From SCGC-AG-212-J23 sp036406675 (GTDB lineage: Bacteria > Pseudomonadota > Gammaproteobacteria > Burkholderiales > SG8-39), in NCBI GenBank assembly GCA_036406675.1, contig DASXAO010000106.1, positions 14,781 to 78,780 of the forward strand: a DNA stretch of 64,000 nt, read 5' to 3'. Both the position numbers and the translations under genes were made by a program. Below, in pieces: positions 24,956 through 33,520 of the stretch (position 1 is its first letter; each line of letters opens with the position of its first letter). The notes under the pieces were generated by a model. The model was not told the DNA's origin, made no database searches, and was given only the letters and a program-made list of their open reading frames with translations.

Positions 24956-25951
24956 TCACCGCTTGATGCCGCCAAAGCCTCCGACCATGCGGCTGACACC
25001 CGCACCGCCGAGCTGGTAGGTCCCTCCGATCTCTTGGGCAGTCGGGCCGTAGAACTTTCCGGACGCGCTGCCGTTGAGAGTGCTGTCCCGTGTTTGCACC
25101 TGACCCGAAAAATTGTTTATGCCGGACGCCCAACTCAACGAACCGGTGAGGTCAAGTTCCTGCCTGCTGCTTGCAGCGCCGGTCGTGGAGTTCACGAGGG
25201 TCGTGTCGATCGTAGTGAACCCGATAGCGCGGTTTTGAAAGTCGACGTTGGCGATCATTGCTGCAGAAGTGGCGGAACGTATTCCAGCCGCATCGATGAA
25301 GTAACCCGAAGCATTGCCAAAGAAGGTGCCGGTCCCCGTCGTGGGGACTGCATTGCCGGGCGTGGCGTTGCCGGCGGACACGCCCCCGAGCACGAAGTTA
25401 TTCGGACCCGATTGAACCGCCCAAACCCCGTACGTCTGGTAGTTCCAGCCGCTTCCGAGCGCGTCGCCGATGACCGCCGATGCGGTCGGGCTCGAAGCCT
25501 TGCACACTCCGCCGCCGCCACAGGAAGTGCTGTGGCCCGCGGACCGGTCGAAGGATACGTTGCCTTCGGGTGCGCTGATGGCGAGGGCAGTCAGCGTGCG
25601 TTGGCTGTCAAAGGCGAGGGTCAGATTCGAAGCACCATTCGTCTCTGGGCTGACCGACGTAACAGGACCGTTGCCCGTCTGCGTCCCGCTCATCGTGGTG
25701 GCAGATCCGCCCATGACGACGTTCTGGTTGGGCTGAACCGCGGAGAACGTGGTGAAGGTCTGGCGTTGAGTGGTCTGGTTTGGCGCGGGAGTCTGGTCTG
25801 GGGCGGGAGCCTGGTTTGGCGGGGGAGTCTGGCTTGGTGCGGGAGGAATCTGGGTTGGAGTCCCGCTTCCTCCGCCGCCTCCGCCGCCCGTCCCGCAGGC
25901 GGCGAGCGTGGCCGCCATGATCGAAAGTGCTGTAGACCGAAGAGGCGCCAT
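24956..25951 (-). CDS. TbpB-like surface lipoprotein, probable Slam client
   Basis: 331 residues. Lipobox LAAC at residues 16-19 is followed by a Gly tether (GTGGGGGGGSG) and a Pro/Gln linker of repeated six-residue units. The rest is a beta-rich domain with LDLTGSLSWASGINNFSGQV and, near the end, ASGKFYGPTAQEIGGTYQL, the handle motif shared by transferrin-binding-protein-like Slam substrates. A disulfide is possible (CGGGGVC). Ligand is unknown; iron or heme carriers are known for the family. The likely promoter (TTGCCG-16-TATAAC on the minus strand) leaves only about six bases before ATG, so translation may be leaderless. Confidence 0.8.
   Translation of the reverse strand: MAPLRSTALSIMAATLAACGTGGGGGGGSGTPTQIPPAPSQTPPPNQAPAPDQTPAPNQTTQRQTFTTFSAVQPNQNVVMGGSATTMSGTQTGNGPVTSVSPETNGASNLTLAFDSQRTLTALAISAPEGNVSFDRSAGHSTSCGGGGVCKASSPTASAVIGDALGSGWNYQTYGVWAVQSGPNNFVLGGVSAGNATPGNAVPTTGTGTFFGNASGYFIDAAGIRSATSAAMIANVDFQNRAIGFTTIDTTLVNSTTGAASSRQELDLTGSLSWASGINNFSGQVQTRDSTLNGSASGKFYGPTAQEIGGTYQLGGAGVSRMVGGFGGIKR
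25770..25858 (-). repeat. 18-bp repeats encoding the lipoprotein Pro/Gln linker
   Basis: Imperfect tandem units encode Q-(T/A)-P-(A/P)-P-(N/D) about four times, as in QTPPPNQAPAPDQTPAPNQT. Such in-frame repeats can change length by slippage and so alter how far the surface domain stands from the membrane (inference). Confidence 0.7.
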
Positions 25952-26050
25952 GGCTTCGTTATAAGGGTGCGAGTTGACACGGCAAACGCAACGGACCGTA
26001 GGTCACAGGGACCATTGCTCGCTCTGCGATAAGCTGAGTCCGACCGGGCA

Positions 26051-27172
26051 ATGAAACGCCTCCTGCAGCCCTTCGTCCTCGTTGTCACCGCGCTCCTCGC
26101 GGCTGCCTACGCGTATCCCGCGACGCGGCTTGCCGACGGGCCATGGGAGCGCGCTGCGCTCGCGATTCCTTTTCTTCTCATCTGGATCGTGCCGGCGCTT
26201 TACTGGACCGTCGAGCGCGACGGCGAAGAGTCATGGCTCGACCAGGCGGCCCATCAGGCGAGCTATCTCTCGATGGCGTGGGTGAGCTTCATTCTGGTCC
26301 TGACGCTGGTTCGCGACCTGCTGCTCTTCGCCACGGCGGCGCTGCCCCTCGAGCGGGCGCACGGCGTGATCGCCGAGGCGGGAGTTCCGACCGTGTCGAT
26401 TCTCTCGCTCGCCGCCGTGGCGCTCGGGGCCATCGTCGCGCTGCGCGGGCCGCGGGTCGAGCAAGTCGAGATCCAGGTGCCGGGGCTCCATCCCGGGCTC
26501 CACGGCTTTCGCATCGTGCAGATTTCCGACCTGCACGTCGGGCGCAGCATCCGTCGCGGCTACGTCGAGCGCACCGTCGAGCGCGCGCGCAGCCTCGCGC
26601 CCGACCTCGTGGCGCTCACCGGGGACATGGTCGACGGGCCGGTCGAGCGGCTCGCGCCGCACGTCGCGCCGCTCGCGGGGCTCGTCGAAGGCGGGCGCGC
26701 CTTCTTCATCCTTGGCAATCACGACTGCTATTCCGGAGCAGACGCGTGGATCGCGCACTGGCGCGAAATGGGCGTGCGCGTGCTGCTGAACGAGCACGCC
26801 GTGCTTCGCCGAGGCGCGGCGACGCTTCTCGTCGGCGGGGTCGTCGATCCGGCCTATCGGGCGCGGCGCCCGCAGATCTCGCTCGAGGACGCGCCGGGCG
26901 CGGATTTCCGGCTGCTCCTCGCGCACAACCCGAAGCTCGCGCCGCTCGGCGCGCGCGCGGGCTTCGACCTGCAGCTCTCAGGCCATACGCACGCCGGGCA
27001 GTTCTTTCCCTGGACGCTCGCGGTGCGGCTGGTTCACGCGCCTCACGTCGCGGGGATCTCGCGCGAGGGAAGCATGTGGGTCTACGTGAGCGCGGGCACG
27101 GGAAGCTGGGGGCCGCCCGTGCGCTTCGGGACTAGCCCCGAGATCACCCTCGTCAGGCTCGTTTCCGCCTAG
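26051..27172 (+). CDS. Membrane-anchored metallophosphoesterase (YkuE-like)
   Basis: 373 residues. The N-terminal ~135 residues contain several membrane helices. The catalytic domain then shows all calcineurin-like motifs: ISDLHVGR (D-x-H), LTGDMVDG (GD), ILGNHDCYSG (GNHD) and SGHTHAGQFFPW (GHTH). YkuE-type enzymes are two-metal phosphoesterases; the GHTHAGQ form is typical of this subgroup. The substrate cannot be inferred. It is divergent from the Slam lipoprotein gene with 99 bp between. Confidence 0.9.
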   Translation: MKRLLQPFVLVVTALLAAAYAYPATRLADGPWERAALAIPFLLIWIVPALYWTVERDGEESWLDQAAHQASYLSMAWVSFILVLTLVRDLLLFATAALPLERAHGVIAEAGVPTVSILSLAAVALGAIVALRGPRVEQVEIQVPGLHPGLHGFRIVQISDLHVGRSIRRGYVERTVERARSLAPDLVALTGDMVDGPVERLAPHVAPLAGLVEGGRAFFILGNHDCYSGADAWIAHWREMGVRVLLNEHAVLRRGAATLLVGGVVDPAYRARRPQISLEDAPGADFRLLLAHNPKLAPLGARAGFDLQLSGHTHAGQFFPWTLAVRLVHAPHVAGISREGSMWVYVSAGTGSWGPPVRFGTSPEITLVRLVSA

Positions 27173-27187
27173 TCCCCGCCCGACGCT

Positions 27188-27709
27188 CTAGAGGGCGGCC
27201 GCGTACTCTTTTTCCAGCCGCTCGTGCGTGGCCCAGAACGGGCGCGGCTCGACGCCCTTCAGCACGTCTTCGAGGATGCCGGTGTGGACGTCCCAGCCGC
27301 CCATGACGCTCGCCTGCAGGTCGCGGCCTTCCAGGCGGCGGTGGACGATGACGAGGAGCACCTCCTTGCCGCGAGGCGTCAGCTCGTAGGTCACTTCGGT
27401 GTCGCCGCCGTTCCACATCCAGGTGTGCGAGAGAAGGCGCATCGGCTCGAGGCGCGTGATGACGCCGTCGAACTTGCCCAGACCGCGGTCCTTGTACTTC
27501 TCCGGCGTGACGCAGTCCGGCGAGAGCTTCGAGTTGTCGAACTCGAGGCGGACCTTCCCGCCGACCCGCAGGTCGAACTCGCCCCGGGCGAGCCACCTCG
27601 CGCGCTTGTCGGACTCGGTGATGTAGGCCCAGACGCGCTCGATCGGGCCGGGGAGAAGGCGCTGCAGCTTGACGGTGCCGGGTTCGATCACGGTGACGGC
27701 TCGGTTCAT
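27188..27709 (-). CDS. SRPBCC (AHSA1-type) protein paired with ArsR regulator
   Basis: 173 residues from ATG 27709, which overlaps the ArsR stop by 4 nt. The START-like fold is seen in LQRLLPGPIERVWAYITESD and RARWLARGEFDLRVGGKV, with the usual W and GG positions. ArsR-SRPBCC pairs are common in Proteobacteria, where the SRPBCC protein may bind a hydrophobic ligand. Function is unknown beyond that. Confidence 0.87.
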   Translation of the reverse strand: MNRAVTVIEPGTVKLQRLLPGPIERVWAYITESDKRARWLARGEFDLRVGGKVRLEFDNSKLSPDCVTPEKYKDRGLGKFDGVITRLEPMRLLSHTWMWNGGDTEVTYELTPRGKEVLLVIVHRRLEGRDLQASVMGGWDVHTGILEDVLKGVEPRPFWATHERLEKEYAAAL

Positions 27710-28071
27710 TTGCGTTTCCTTTTCACGGTTCGTTTGGAGGATTTCGAAGCGGCCTCGATCGCATCCTCGGCGCGCAGGGCGGCTTCCAGGTCGTCGAGGC
27801 GGGAATTCCAGAACTCGCGCGTGCGCTGCATCCATTGCGCGAGCTCGTCGAACGGCTTCGGGTCGAGCGACAGGAAGTGGTCGCGCCCGGAGACGCGCCG
27901 CCGCACCAGCCCCGCGCGCTCGAGGAGGCGGATGTGCTTCGAGACCGAGTTGAGGGAGATCTCGAACGGCGCGGCGACCTCGGTCACGCGCGCCTCGCCG
28001 GAGGCGAGGTGCTTGAGGATCGCGCGGCGGGTTTCGTCCGCCAGTGCGACCAGGGTGTCGTCCAGCTCCAT
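27706..28071 (-). CDS. ArsR-family transcriptional regulator
   Basis: 121 residues from ATG 28071. The winged HTH (LVALADETRRAILKHLASGE, ISLNSVSKHIRLLERAGLVR, RRVSGRDHFLSLD) matches the subgroup that controls an adjacent SRPBCC gene. No metal-binding Cys motif is present, so metal sensing is unlikely. A Lys/Arg-rich tail ends the protein. It is probably autoregulated through the AT-rich dyad just upstream. Confidence 0.92.
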   Translation of the reverse strand: MELDDTLVALADETRRAILKHLASGEARVTEVAAPFEISLNSVSKHIRLLERAGLVRRRVSGRDHFLSLDPKPFDELAQWMQRTREFWNSRLDDLEAALRAEDAIEAASKSSKRTVKRKRK

Positions 28072-28072
28072 G

Positions 28073-28103
28073 GCATAATATTCACCCAAAAGGATTAATA
28101 TGT
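28073..28103 (-). promoter_or_regulatory. AT-rich imperfect dyad upstream of the ArsR gene
   Basis: CATAATATT at 28073-28081 and AATATG near 28097-28102 form an imperfect inverted repeat overlapping the ArsR start region, conspicuously AT-rich for this genome. It is a candidate ArsR operator and may also overlap the minus-strand promoter. Confidence 0.4.
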
Positions 28104-28196
28104 CAAGGGCCACGGGCAACAATCGATACAAACCTGCTACAAGCCGATCATATGGAAGCAGCGTCGCGACCCTAGAATCCGGCGCGGGAAAAAGTC

Positions 28197-31100
28197 TTGT
28201 CGGGGGCCGCAGGCGTGCATACGGGTACGCGCTCCACGCTAGGCAAGTTCACGCGACCCCGGCCGGTCGGTGCGCTTCTGCGCCATCGCCTGTTCGAGGA
28301 GATGGAGCAGGCACGCCGCCATCCGGCGGTGTGGGTCGCGGGGCAGCCGGGCTGCGGCAAGACGACGCTGGTGAGCACCTATCTCGCCCATCGCCGGCTG
28401 CCGTGCGTGTGGTACCGCATGCACCCGGACGACAGCGATCCAGCGACGTTCTTCCACTATTTCGCCCAGGCGCTGGAGCAGACGGCGCCACGCCCGCGCA
28501 CCGTCCCACTGCCGCATCTCACGCCGGAGTTTCTGCCTCGCACGCCGGTGTTCAGCCGCCGGTACTTCGAGCACGCCTACGCGAGGCTCGAGGCACCGTG
28601 CGCGCTGGTGTTCGACAACTACGAGCAGGCGGAGAGCGCAAGCGCGCTGCACGACGTGATGCGCGAGCTCGTCGAATCCCTTCCCGAAGGCATCGGCGCC
28701 ATCTTTCTCAGCCGAAGCGAGCCGCCGGCCGCTCTGGCGCTCGCCCGCGCCCGCGGCGACGTGGCGCTCGTCCAGGGCGAGAACCTGAAGCTGAGCTACG
28801 AGGAGTGCGGCGACATAGCCGAGCTGCGCGGCGTGGAGATCGACGACCCCGGCCTGCGCCAGCTTCATGCCCGCACGCAGGGATGGGCCGCAGGTGTCGT
28901 GCTTGCCCTCGAGCAGAAGCTTCGTCTCGGTGTTGCCCGCGAGCTGCCCGCCGGGGCGACGCCCCAGGTGGTGTTCGATTACTTTGCCAGCGAGATCTTC
29001 GGCCGAATGGATGCCGCCGCGCAGGCGACGCTTCTGACTGCGTCGCTGCTTCCCGAGATGACGGCGGAGCGCGTCGCCGCGCTGAGCGGCAGCGCCGACG
29101 CGGGAAGCGTGCTGAACGAGCTCGAGCGGGCGAGCTACTTCACGTTGAAGCGCTCGCGGGCCTGCGACGGCTCCGTCGTCTACCAATTCCATCCCCTGTT
29201 CCGGGAATTCCTCATGCGGCGCGCCGAGGACACCTTGTCGCCTGCGGCGCTGACCGCGTTGCGCCGGACCGCGGGCCGGCTCCTGGAGGGGGACGGCGAA
29301 ACGGCGGACGCGTTCGCCCTCTACGCCGGGGCGCGCGCCTGGGATGAAGCGTCGCGCCTTGCGCTCGGCCGCGCTGCCGAGTTCCTGGCGCAGGGACGGG
29401 GCCGCATCGTGGAAGGCTGGCTGCGGGCGCTTCCGCCTGCCGTGCGGGAAGCGTGCCCGTGGGCGATCTATTGGCTGGGCATGTGCCGGCTGCCCTTCGA
29501 CCCGCTCGAAGCGCGGCGGCACTTCGAGGAGGCCCTGCGCTCGTTCGAGCATGCCGACGATGCCGCGGGGCTCTTCAGCGCGTGGGCGAGCATCGTCGAT
29601 TCGTTCGTGTACGAGTGGGGGGAGTTCGCTCCCCTGGACCGCTGGATCGCGGCGCTCGACGCACTGCGCGGGCGTTATCCGGGCTACCCGACGCCGGAGA
29701 TCGAGGCGCGCGTTTCCGCGGGCATGTTCATGGCGCTGATGTACCGCCAGCCGCACCGCGCCGATCTGCCGCGGTGGGCGGAGCGGGTGGAGCAGATCGT
29801 GCTCGCGAGTCCGCGAGTCGAGACCCAGATGCTCCTGGGCAACCAGCTCGTGCTGTATCACACGCTTTGCATCGGCGACGTCGCGAAGGCGCGCGTCCTG
29901 ATGGACGCCGTGCGCCCGGACGCGAACCTCGCGCGCAGCTCGCCGATGGCCTTCGTGCTGTGGCGTTGCGTCGAGGCTGCCTACTACGTTTCGATCGGCG
30001 CCCCGCAGGAATGCCTGCGCGCCGTGGAAAGCGGCATGGCGACGGCAGAGCGCGAGGGGCTGACGCTCATGAGCTTCTTCCTCCTGTTCCAGTGGGCGGT
30101 CAGCAGGCTCAAGATGGGGGATGCCGCCGCGGCGGCGCGCCTGCTCGAGCGCGCCAAGGCGACGATCGCGCCCGGGCGCATGCTCGATCGCGCCCGCTAT
30201 CACTACCTGCTCTTCCTCCACGCGTACCACACCGGCGACGCAGCCGCGGCGCTCGAGAACGCGACGCAGGCAGTGAAGCTGTCCGACGCGGCGGGCGCGC
30301 CGTTCTGGCAGGCCTACCATCGCCTCGGGCTGGCGCATGCCCAGTTCGAGACGGGCCGACGCCGGGAGGCGCTCGCGCGCCTCGCCGAGGCGCGCCGGAT
30401 CGGCCGCGCCGCGAAAAGCACGAAGATCGCGTTCAGCTGCGATTTTGCGCTCGTGTCCTTTGCCCTGGAGCGCGGCAAGCAGCGCCTCGCCCTGCCGCTG
30501 CTGCGCCGGGCCATGCAGCGCTCCAAGGCGTCGGGATTCTTCAATCGGCTGCTCTGGACGCAGCGCAATCTTGGCAAGGTCGTCGTGGCCGCGCTTGAAA
30601 ACAGTATCGAGGTCGAGCATGCGCGGGAGCTCGCGCGCCGCTGCCGGCTTGCGCCCACGCCGCAAGCCTTGCGGCTGGACAGCTGGCCGTTCGCGGTGAG
30701 GGTGTGCACGCTCGGGCACTTCCGGGTCGAGCTCGACGGCCGGCCCCTGGAGCTCAACTGCAGGGCGCAGCGCAAACCGCTCGAGCTGCTGATGGCCCTG
30801 ATCGCCCTGGGCGGCCGCGGCGTGGCCGAGCTCCAGATTACCGACGTGCTGTGGCCGGACGCGGACGGCGACGCCGCGCATCAGGCATGCGCGATTGCCC
30901 TTCACCGGCTGCGCAAGCTCCTCGCATGCGAGCAGGCGATCATCCTGCGCAGGAACGAGTTGACGCTCGATCCGGCGCACGTGTGGGTGGATGCCTGGGC
31001 CCTCGAGCGCGCCCTTGCCCAGCCGCCCGCGCTGGGACCCGCGGACGAGCGTGGCTTCACGAGGGTGTGCTCGCTCTACAGGGGCCCGTTCCTGAGGCAC

Positions 31101-31436
31101 GTGGAGTCGTCGTGGGCCACGCCATTGCGGGAGCGTCTGCGCAGCAGGTTCATGAGGCACGTGGCGCAACACGGCCGGACTCTGCTCGCGTCCGGACAGC
31201 ATGCCGCAGCGATCGACGCCTTCGAGAGCGGCCTCGACACGGACGGCCAGCTCGAGGAGCTCTACCACGGGCTCATGCTTTGCCACTCCGCCATGGGAAG
31301 GCGCGCCGAGGCCATCGGCGTGTTCCGGCGCTGCGAGAAGATGCTCTCGGCTACGTTGGGGATCGCGCCCGGGACGAAGACGATGGCGCTCTACCGGATG
31401 CTGCAGCGACCCGATTGCCTGGAAGGGCGCTTCTAA
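28197..31436 (+). CDS. Large STAND ATPase regulator with C-terminal winged helix and BTAD
   Basis: 1079 residues. Domain order: NTPase with Walker A VAGQPGCGKTTL (about 47-58) and a MalT-like arrangement (FLSRSEPP, LRQLHARTQGWAAGVVLALE); a long TPR-like helical middle (about 330-820); an OmpR-type winged helix from about 835 (VCTLGHFRVELDGRPLELN); and a BTAD/SARP domain to the end. Such proteins are signal-integrating transcriptional activators. The start is uncertain: TTG 28197 or GTG 28215. It is not divergent from an obvious target; the TSUP gene converges on it, overlapping 4 nt. Confidence 0.85.
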   Translation: MSGAAGVHTGTRSTLGKFTRPRPVGALLRHRLFEEMEQARRHPAVWVAGQPGCGKTTLVSTYLAHRRLPCVWYRMHPDDSDPATFFHYFAQALEQTAPRPRTVPLPHLTPEFLPRTPVFSRRYFEHAYARLEAPCALVFDNYEQAESASALHDVMRELVESLPEGIGAIFLSRSEPPAALALARARGDVALVQGENLKLSYEECGDIAELRGVEIDDPGLRQLHARTQGWAAGVVLALEQKLRLGVARELPAGATPQVVFDYFASEIFGRMDAAAQATLLTASLLPEMTAERVAALSGSADAGSVLNELERASYFTLKRSRACDGSVVYQFHPLFREFLMRRAEDTLSPAALTALRRTAGRLLEGDGETADAFALYAGARAWDEASRLALGRAAEFLAQGRGRIVEGWLRALPPAVREACPWAIYWLGMCRLPFDPLEARRHFEEALRSFEHADDAAGLFSAWASIVDSFVYEWGEFAPLDRWIAALDALRGRYPGYPTPEIEARVSAGMFMALMYRQPHRADLPRWAERVEQIVLASPRVETQMLLGNQLVLYHTLCIGDVAKARVLMDAVRPDANLARSSPMAFVLWRCVEAAYYVSIGAPQECLRAVESGMATAEREGLTLMSFFLLFQWAVSRLKMGDAAAAARLLERAKATIAPGRMLDRARYHYLLFLHAYHTGDAAAALENATQAVKLSDAAGAPFWQAYHRLGLAHAQFETGRRREALARLAEARRIGRAAKSTKIAFSCDFALVSFALERGKQRLALPLLRRAMQRSKASGFFNRLLWTQRNLGKVVVAALENSIEVEHARELARRCRLAPTPQALRLDSWPFAVRVCTLGHFRVELDGRPLELNCRAQRKPLELLMALIALGGRGVAELQITDVLWPDADGDAAHQACAIALHRLRKLLACEQAIILRRNELTLDPAHVWVDAWALERALAQPPALGPADERGFTRVCSLYRGPFLRHVESSWATPLRERLRSRFMRHVAQHGRTLLASGQHAAAIDAFESGLDTDGQLEELYHGLMLCHSAMGRRAEAIGVFRRCEKMLSATLGIAPGTKTMALYRMLQRPDCLEGRF

Positions 31437-32164
31437 AGGACGTAGCCCAGTCCGGAGGCGAGGAGCACGCAAAGCAGGGCGCGGCGGAATAGCGCGTCGC
31501 TCACCTTGCCGAAGAGAGCCAGTCCGAGCAGGACGCCGGCGACCAGCGGTATGACGGCATACAGCAGGTATCCCGCGAGGGCCTGCGGAAGTCCGCGCTG
31601 CGCCGCGAGAAACGCGAGCGCCGCTATTTGCATCGCTGCAATGTAGGGCTGCACCGTGCCCCGCTGGCGGTCCTTGGGGATGCCTCGCAGGCCGCACCAG
31701 ATGGCCGGGATCGCGCCCGGCATCGCGGTAATGCCGCCCAGCAACCCGCCGACGAAGCCGATCGCGGCTTCGAGCCCGCTTCCTGGCGTGTGCTCGAAAT
31801 ACCGGGCCTTGGGGCGAAAGAGCATGTAGGCGGCGTAGGCGGCAAGAAAGATTCCGAAGCCCGCGCGAATCACGGCGGGATCGCCGTGGCGCAGGTAGTA
31901 GAGCGCCAAAGGCAGGCCGGCAAGGCCGCCACCGATGAGCGGCAGGACGTTGCGCCACGGCACGCTGCGCCGCAGGGAGACGAGGCTCGTGCTTTGCACG
32001 AGGACGCTGCAGGCCATCATCAGCGGGATGGCTTCTACAGGCGGGAGTACGTGGAGCAGCACGGCCCCGGCGACCGCGGAGAAGGCAAATCCGGTGAACC
32101 CCGATACCAGCGCCCCCGCGAAGACGCCAAGAGCGAGCAGCAGCGGCAATGGATTGTCGAACAT
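31433..32164 (-). CDS. TSUP-family (TauE/SafE) membrane transporter
   Basis: 243 residues, about eight membrane segments. The N-terminus has FAGALVSGFTGFAFSAVAGAVLLHVLPP and the C-half GFVGGLLGGITAMPGAIPAIWC, the paired repeats of TSUP proteins. Members export or import sulfite, sulfoacetate and other organic anions. The stop shares bases with the BTAD gene stop (CTAA). Confidence 0.86.
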   Translation of the reverse strand: MFDNPLPLLLALGVFAGALVSGFTGFAFSAVAGAVLLHVLPPVEAIPLMMACSVLVQSTSLVSLRRSVPWRNVLPLIGGGLAGLPLALYYLRHGDPAVIRAGFGIFLAAYAAYMLFRPKARYFEHTPGSGLEAAIGFVGGLLGGITAMPGAIPAIWCGLRGIPKDRQRGTVQPYIAAMQIAALAFLAAQRGLPQALAGYLLYAVIPLVAGVLLGLALFGKVSDALFRRALLCVLLASGLGYVL

Positions 32165-32354
32165 CCTGTCCCCGTGGGGCGTGCCGACCGCACACGCGAA
32201 AGCGGGGCAGACTAGCCGCTGTCACCGGGCCGGCGCATACCAATTGGGTACAACCGAGGACATGGCGGCTGCGCGACGAAGCGCGCGACGCCGTACCTGT
32301 TTGGTATCCCCGTCTTCTTTACCCTGCCGCGCTTTGAACCCTCAGGAAAGACTC

Positions 32355-33320
32355 ATGCTCAGGACCTTATTCCTGGTCGCAGTCATGTTCGGCGCCGCGG
32401 GCGTTTCGGCCGCTGCGGGATACCCGTCGAGGCCAGTCAAAGTGGTCGTCCCGTGGCCACCGGGCCAGGCGACCGACATTGCCGCGCGCCTGCTAGCGCA
32501 GAAGCTGCAGGAGGCTTTCGGCCAGCCGTTCGTCATCGACAACCGCCCCGGCGCGGGAGGCTCGATCGGCACGGCCATCGCGGCCAAGAGCCCGGCGGAC
32601 GGCTACACGTTGCTCGCCGCCTCGAGCGGCCCGGTGTCGGTCATGCCGTCTCTGCAGAAGCTGCCCTACGATCCCGTCAGGGACCTCGTGATGCTCGGGC
32701 TCATCTCGCGCAGCCCTTACGTCCTTGTCGTGTCGCCCTCGTTCCCGGCGAAGGATGCGAAGGAATTCGTCGCACTCCTGCGTGCGAGCCCCGACAAGTA
32801 CACGTTCGGATCGTCCGGTGCCGGCGCGACCGGCCATCTGCTCGAGGAGCTTTTCAATTCCATGACGGGAATCCGGGCGCGCCACGTTCCCTACAAGGGC
32901 GCAGGACCCGAGCTCGTCGACGTCATGAACGGCCAGGTGGACTATGCGATCGAGGTGGTCGCCGCAACCGTCGGCCACGTGCGCGCCGGCCGCCTCAGGG
33001 CGCTCGGCGTTTCCACGGCGCGCCGCGCCGCTGCGCTGATGGAAGTACCGACGCTGCAGCAGGCCGCGGAGCTGCCCGATTACGACATGGGGGTGTGGAT
33101 CGGACTCGCAGCGCCGTCAAGCCTGCCGCAGGAGGTCTACGAGCGGCTGTCGCGCGAGGTGCGCAAGGCCATGGCCTCGAAGGACCTGCGCAACCGGTTG
33201 CTGGGGGCTGGACTGGATCCGGTGGCGAGCACGCCCGAGGAGCTGCAGACGTTCATCCGGGCGGAGCAGGAGCGCTACGCCGCCGTCATCCAGAGCGCGA
33301 ATATCCGCCTGGATCCCTGA
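32355..33320 (+). CDS. Bug/TctC-family periplasmic solute receptor 1
   Basis: 321 residues from ATG 32355, the only start that gives a signal peptide (MLRTLFLVAVMFGAAGVSAA). The Bug fold is seen in YPSRPVKVVVPWPPGQATDI, VIDNRPGAGGSIGT, ADGYTLL and HVPYKGAGPELVD. Bug receptors bind small carboxylates for tripartite tricarboxylate transporters; no tctA or tctB is in this window, so it probably works with a distant transporter or as a sensor. The 190 bp upstream contain no other gene. Confidence 0.92.
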   Translation: MLRTLFLVAVMFGAAGVSAAAGYPSRPVKVVVPWPPGQATDIAARLLAQKLQEAFGQPFVIDNRPGAGGSIGTAIAAKSPADGYTLLAASSGPVSVMPSLQKLPYDPVRDLVMLGLISRSPYVLVVSPSFPAKDAKEFVALLRASPDKYTFGSSGAGATGHLLEELFNSMTGIRARHVPYKGAGPELVDVMNGQVDYAIEVVAATVGHVRAGRLRALGVSTARRAAALMEVPTLQQAAELPDYDMGVWIGLAAPSSLPQEVYERLSREVRKAMASKDLRNRLLGAGLDPVASTPEELQTFIRAEQERYAAVIQSANIRLDP

Positions 33321-33355
33321 AAACAAAGGCTTAAGACCAATGCGAGGAAACTGAA

Positions 33356-33391
33356 GGGACGCGCGCGCTCCCCTGCGCACGCGCGCGTCCC
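33356..33391. repeat. GC-rich inverted repeat in a 200-bp intergenic gap
   Basis: A perfect 12-bp dyad (GGGACGCGCGCG at 33356-33367 and CGCGCGCGTCCC at 33380-33391) encloses a 12-nt loop. There is no T-tract, so it is not a canonical terminator, but it lies between two convergent genes and may block read-through or protect a 3' end. The rest of 33321-33520 shows no gene. Confidence 0.6.
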
Positions 33392-33520
33392 CGCTTGCTG
33401 CCACGCGCCCCCAAGCCTCACGCGAGTCCTCAACGTAAGACTTGGGAACCGCAGTGTCGAGCGATGCCGCGAATCCTGACGAAGGTTTGCGATTTGCCGA
33501 GGATCCGCCGGGCGTGCCGC

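Noticed and set aside
28239..32243. A 1334-residue minus-strand ORF antisense to the BTAD regulator
   Set aside because: It shadows a plus-strand protein with clear ATPase and BTAD motifs. High GC makes antisense stops rare, and the translation is Arg/His/Ala-rich low-complexity sequence with no domain.
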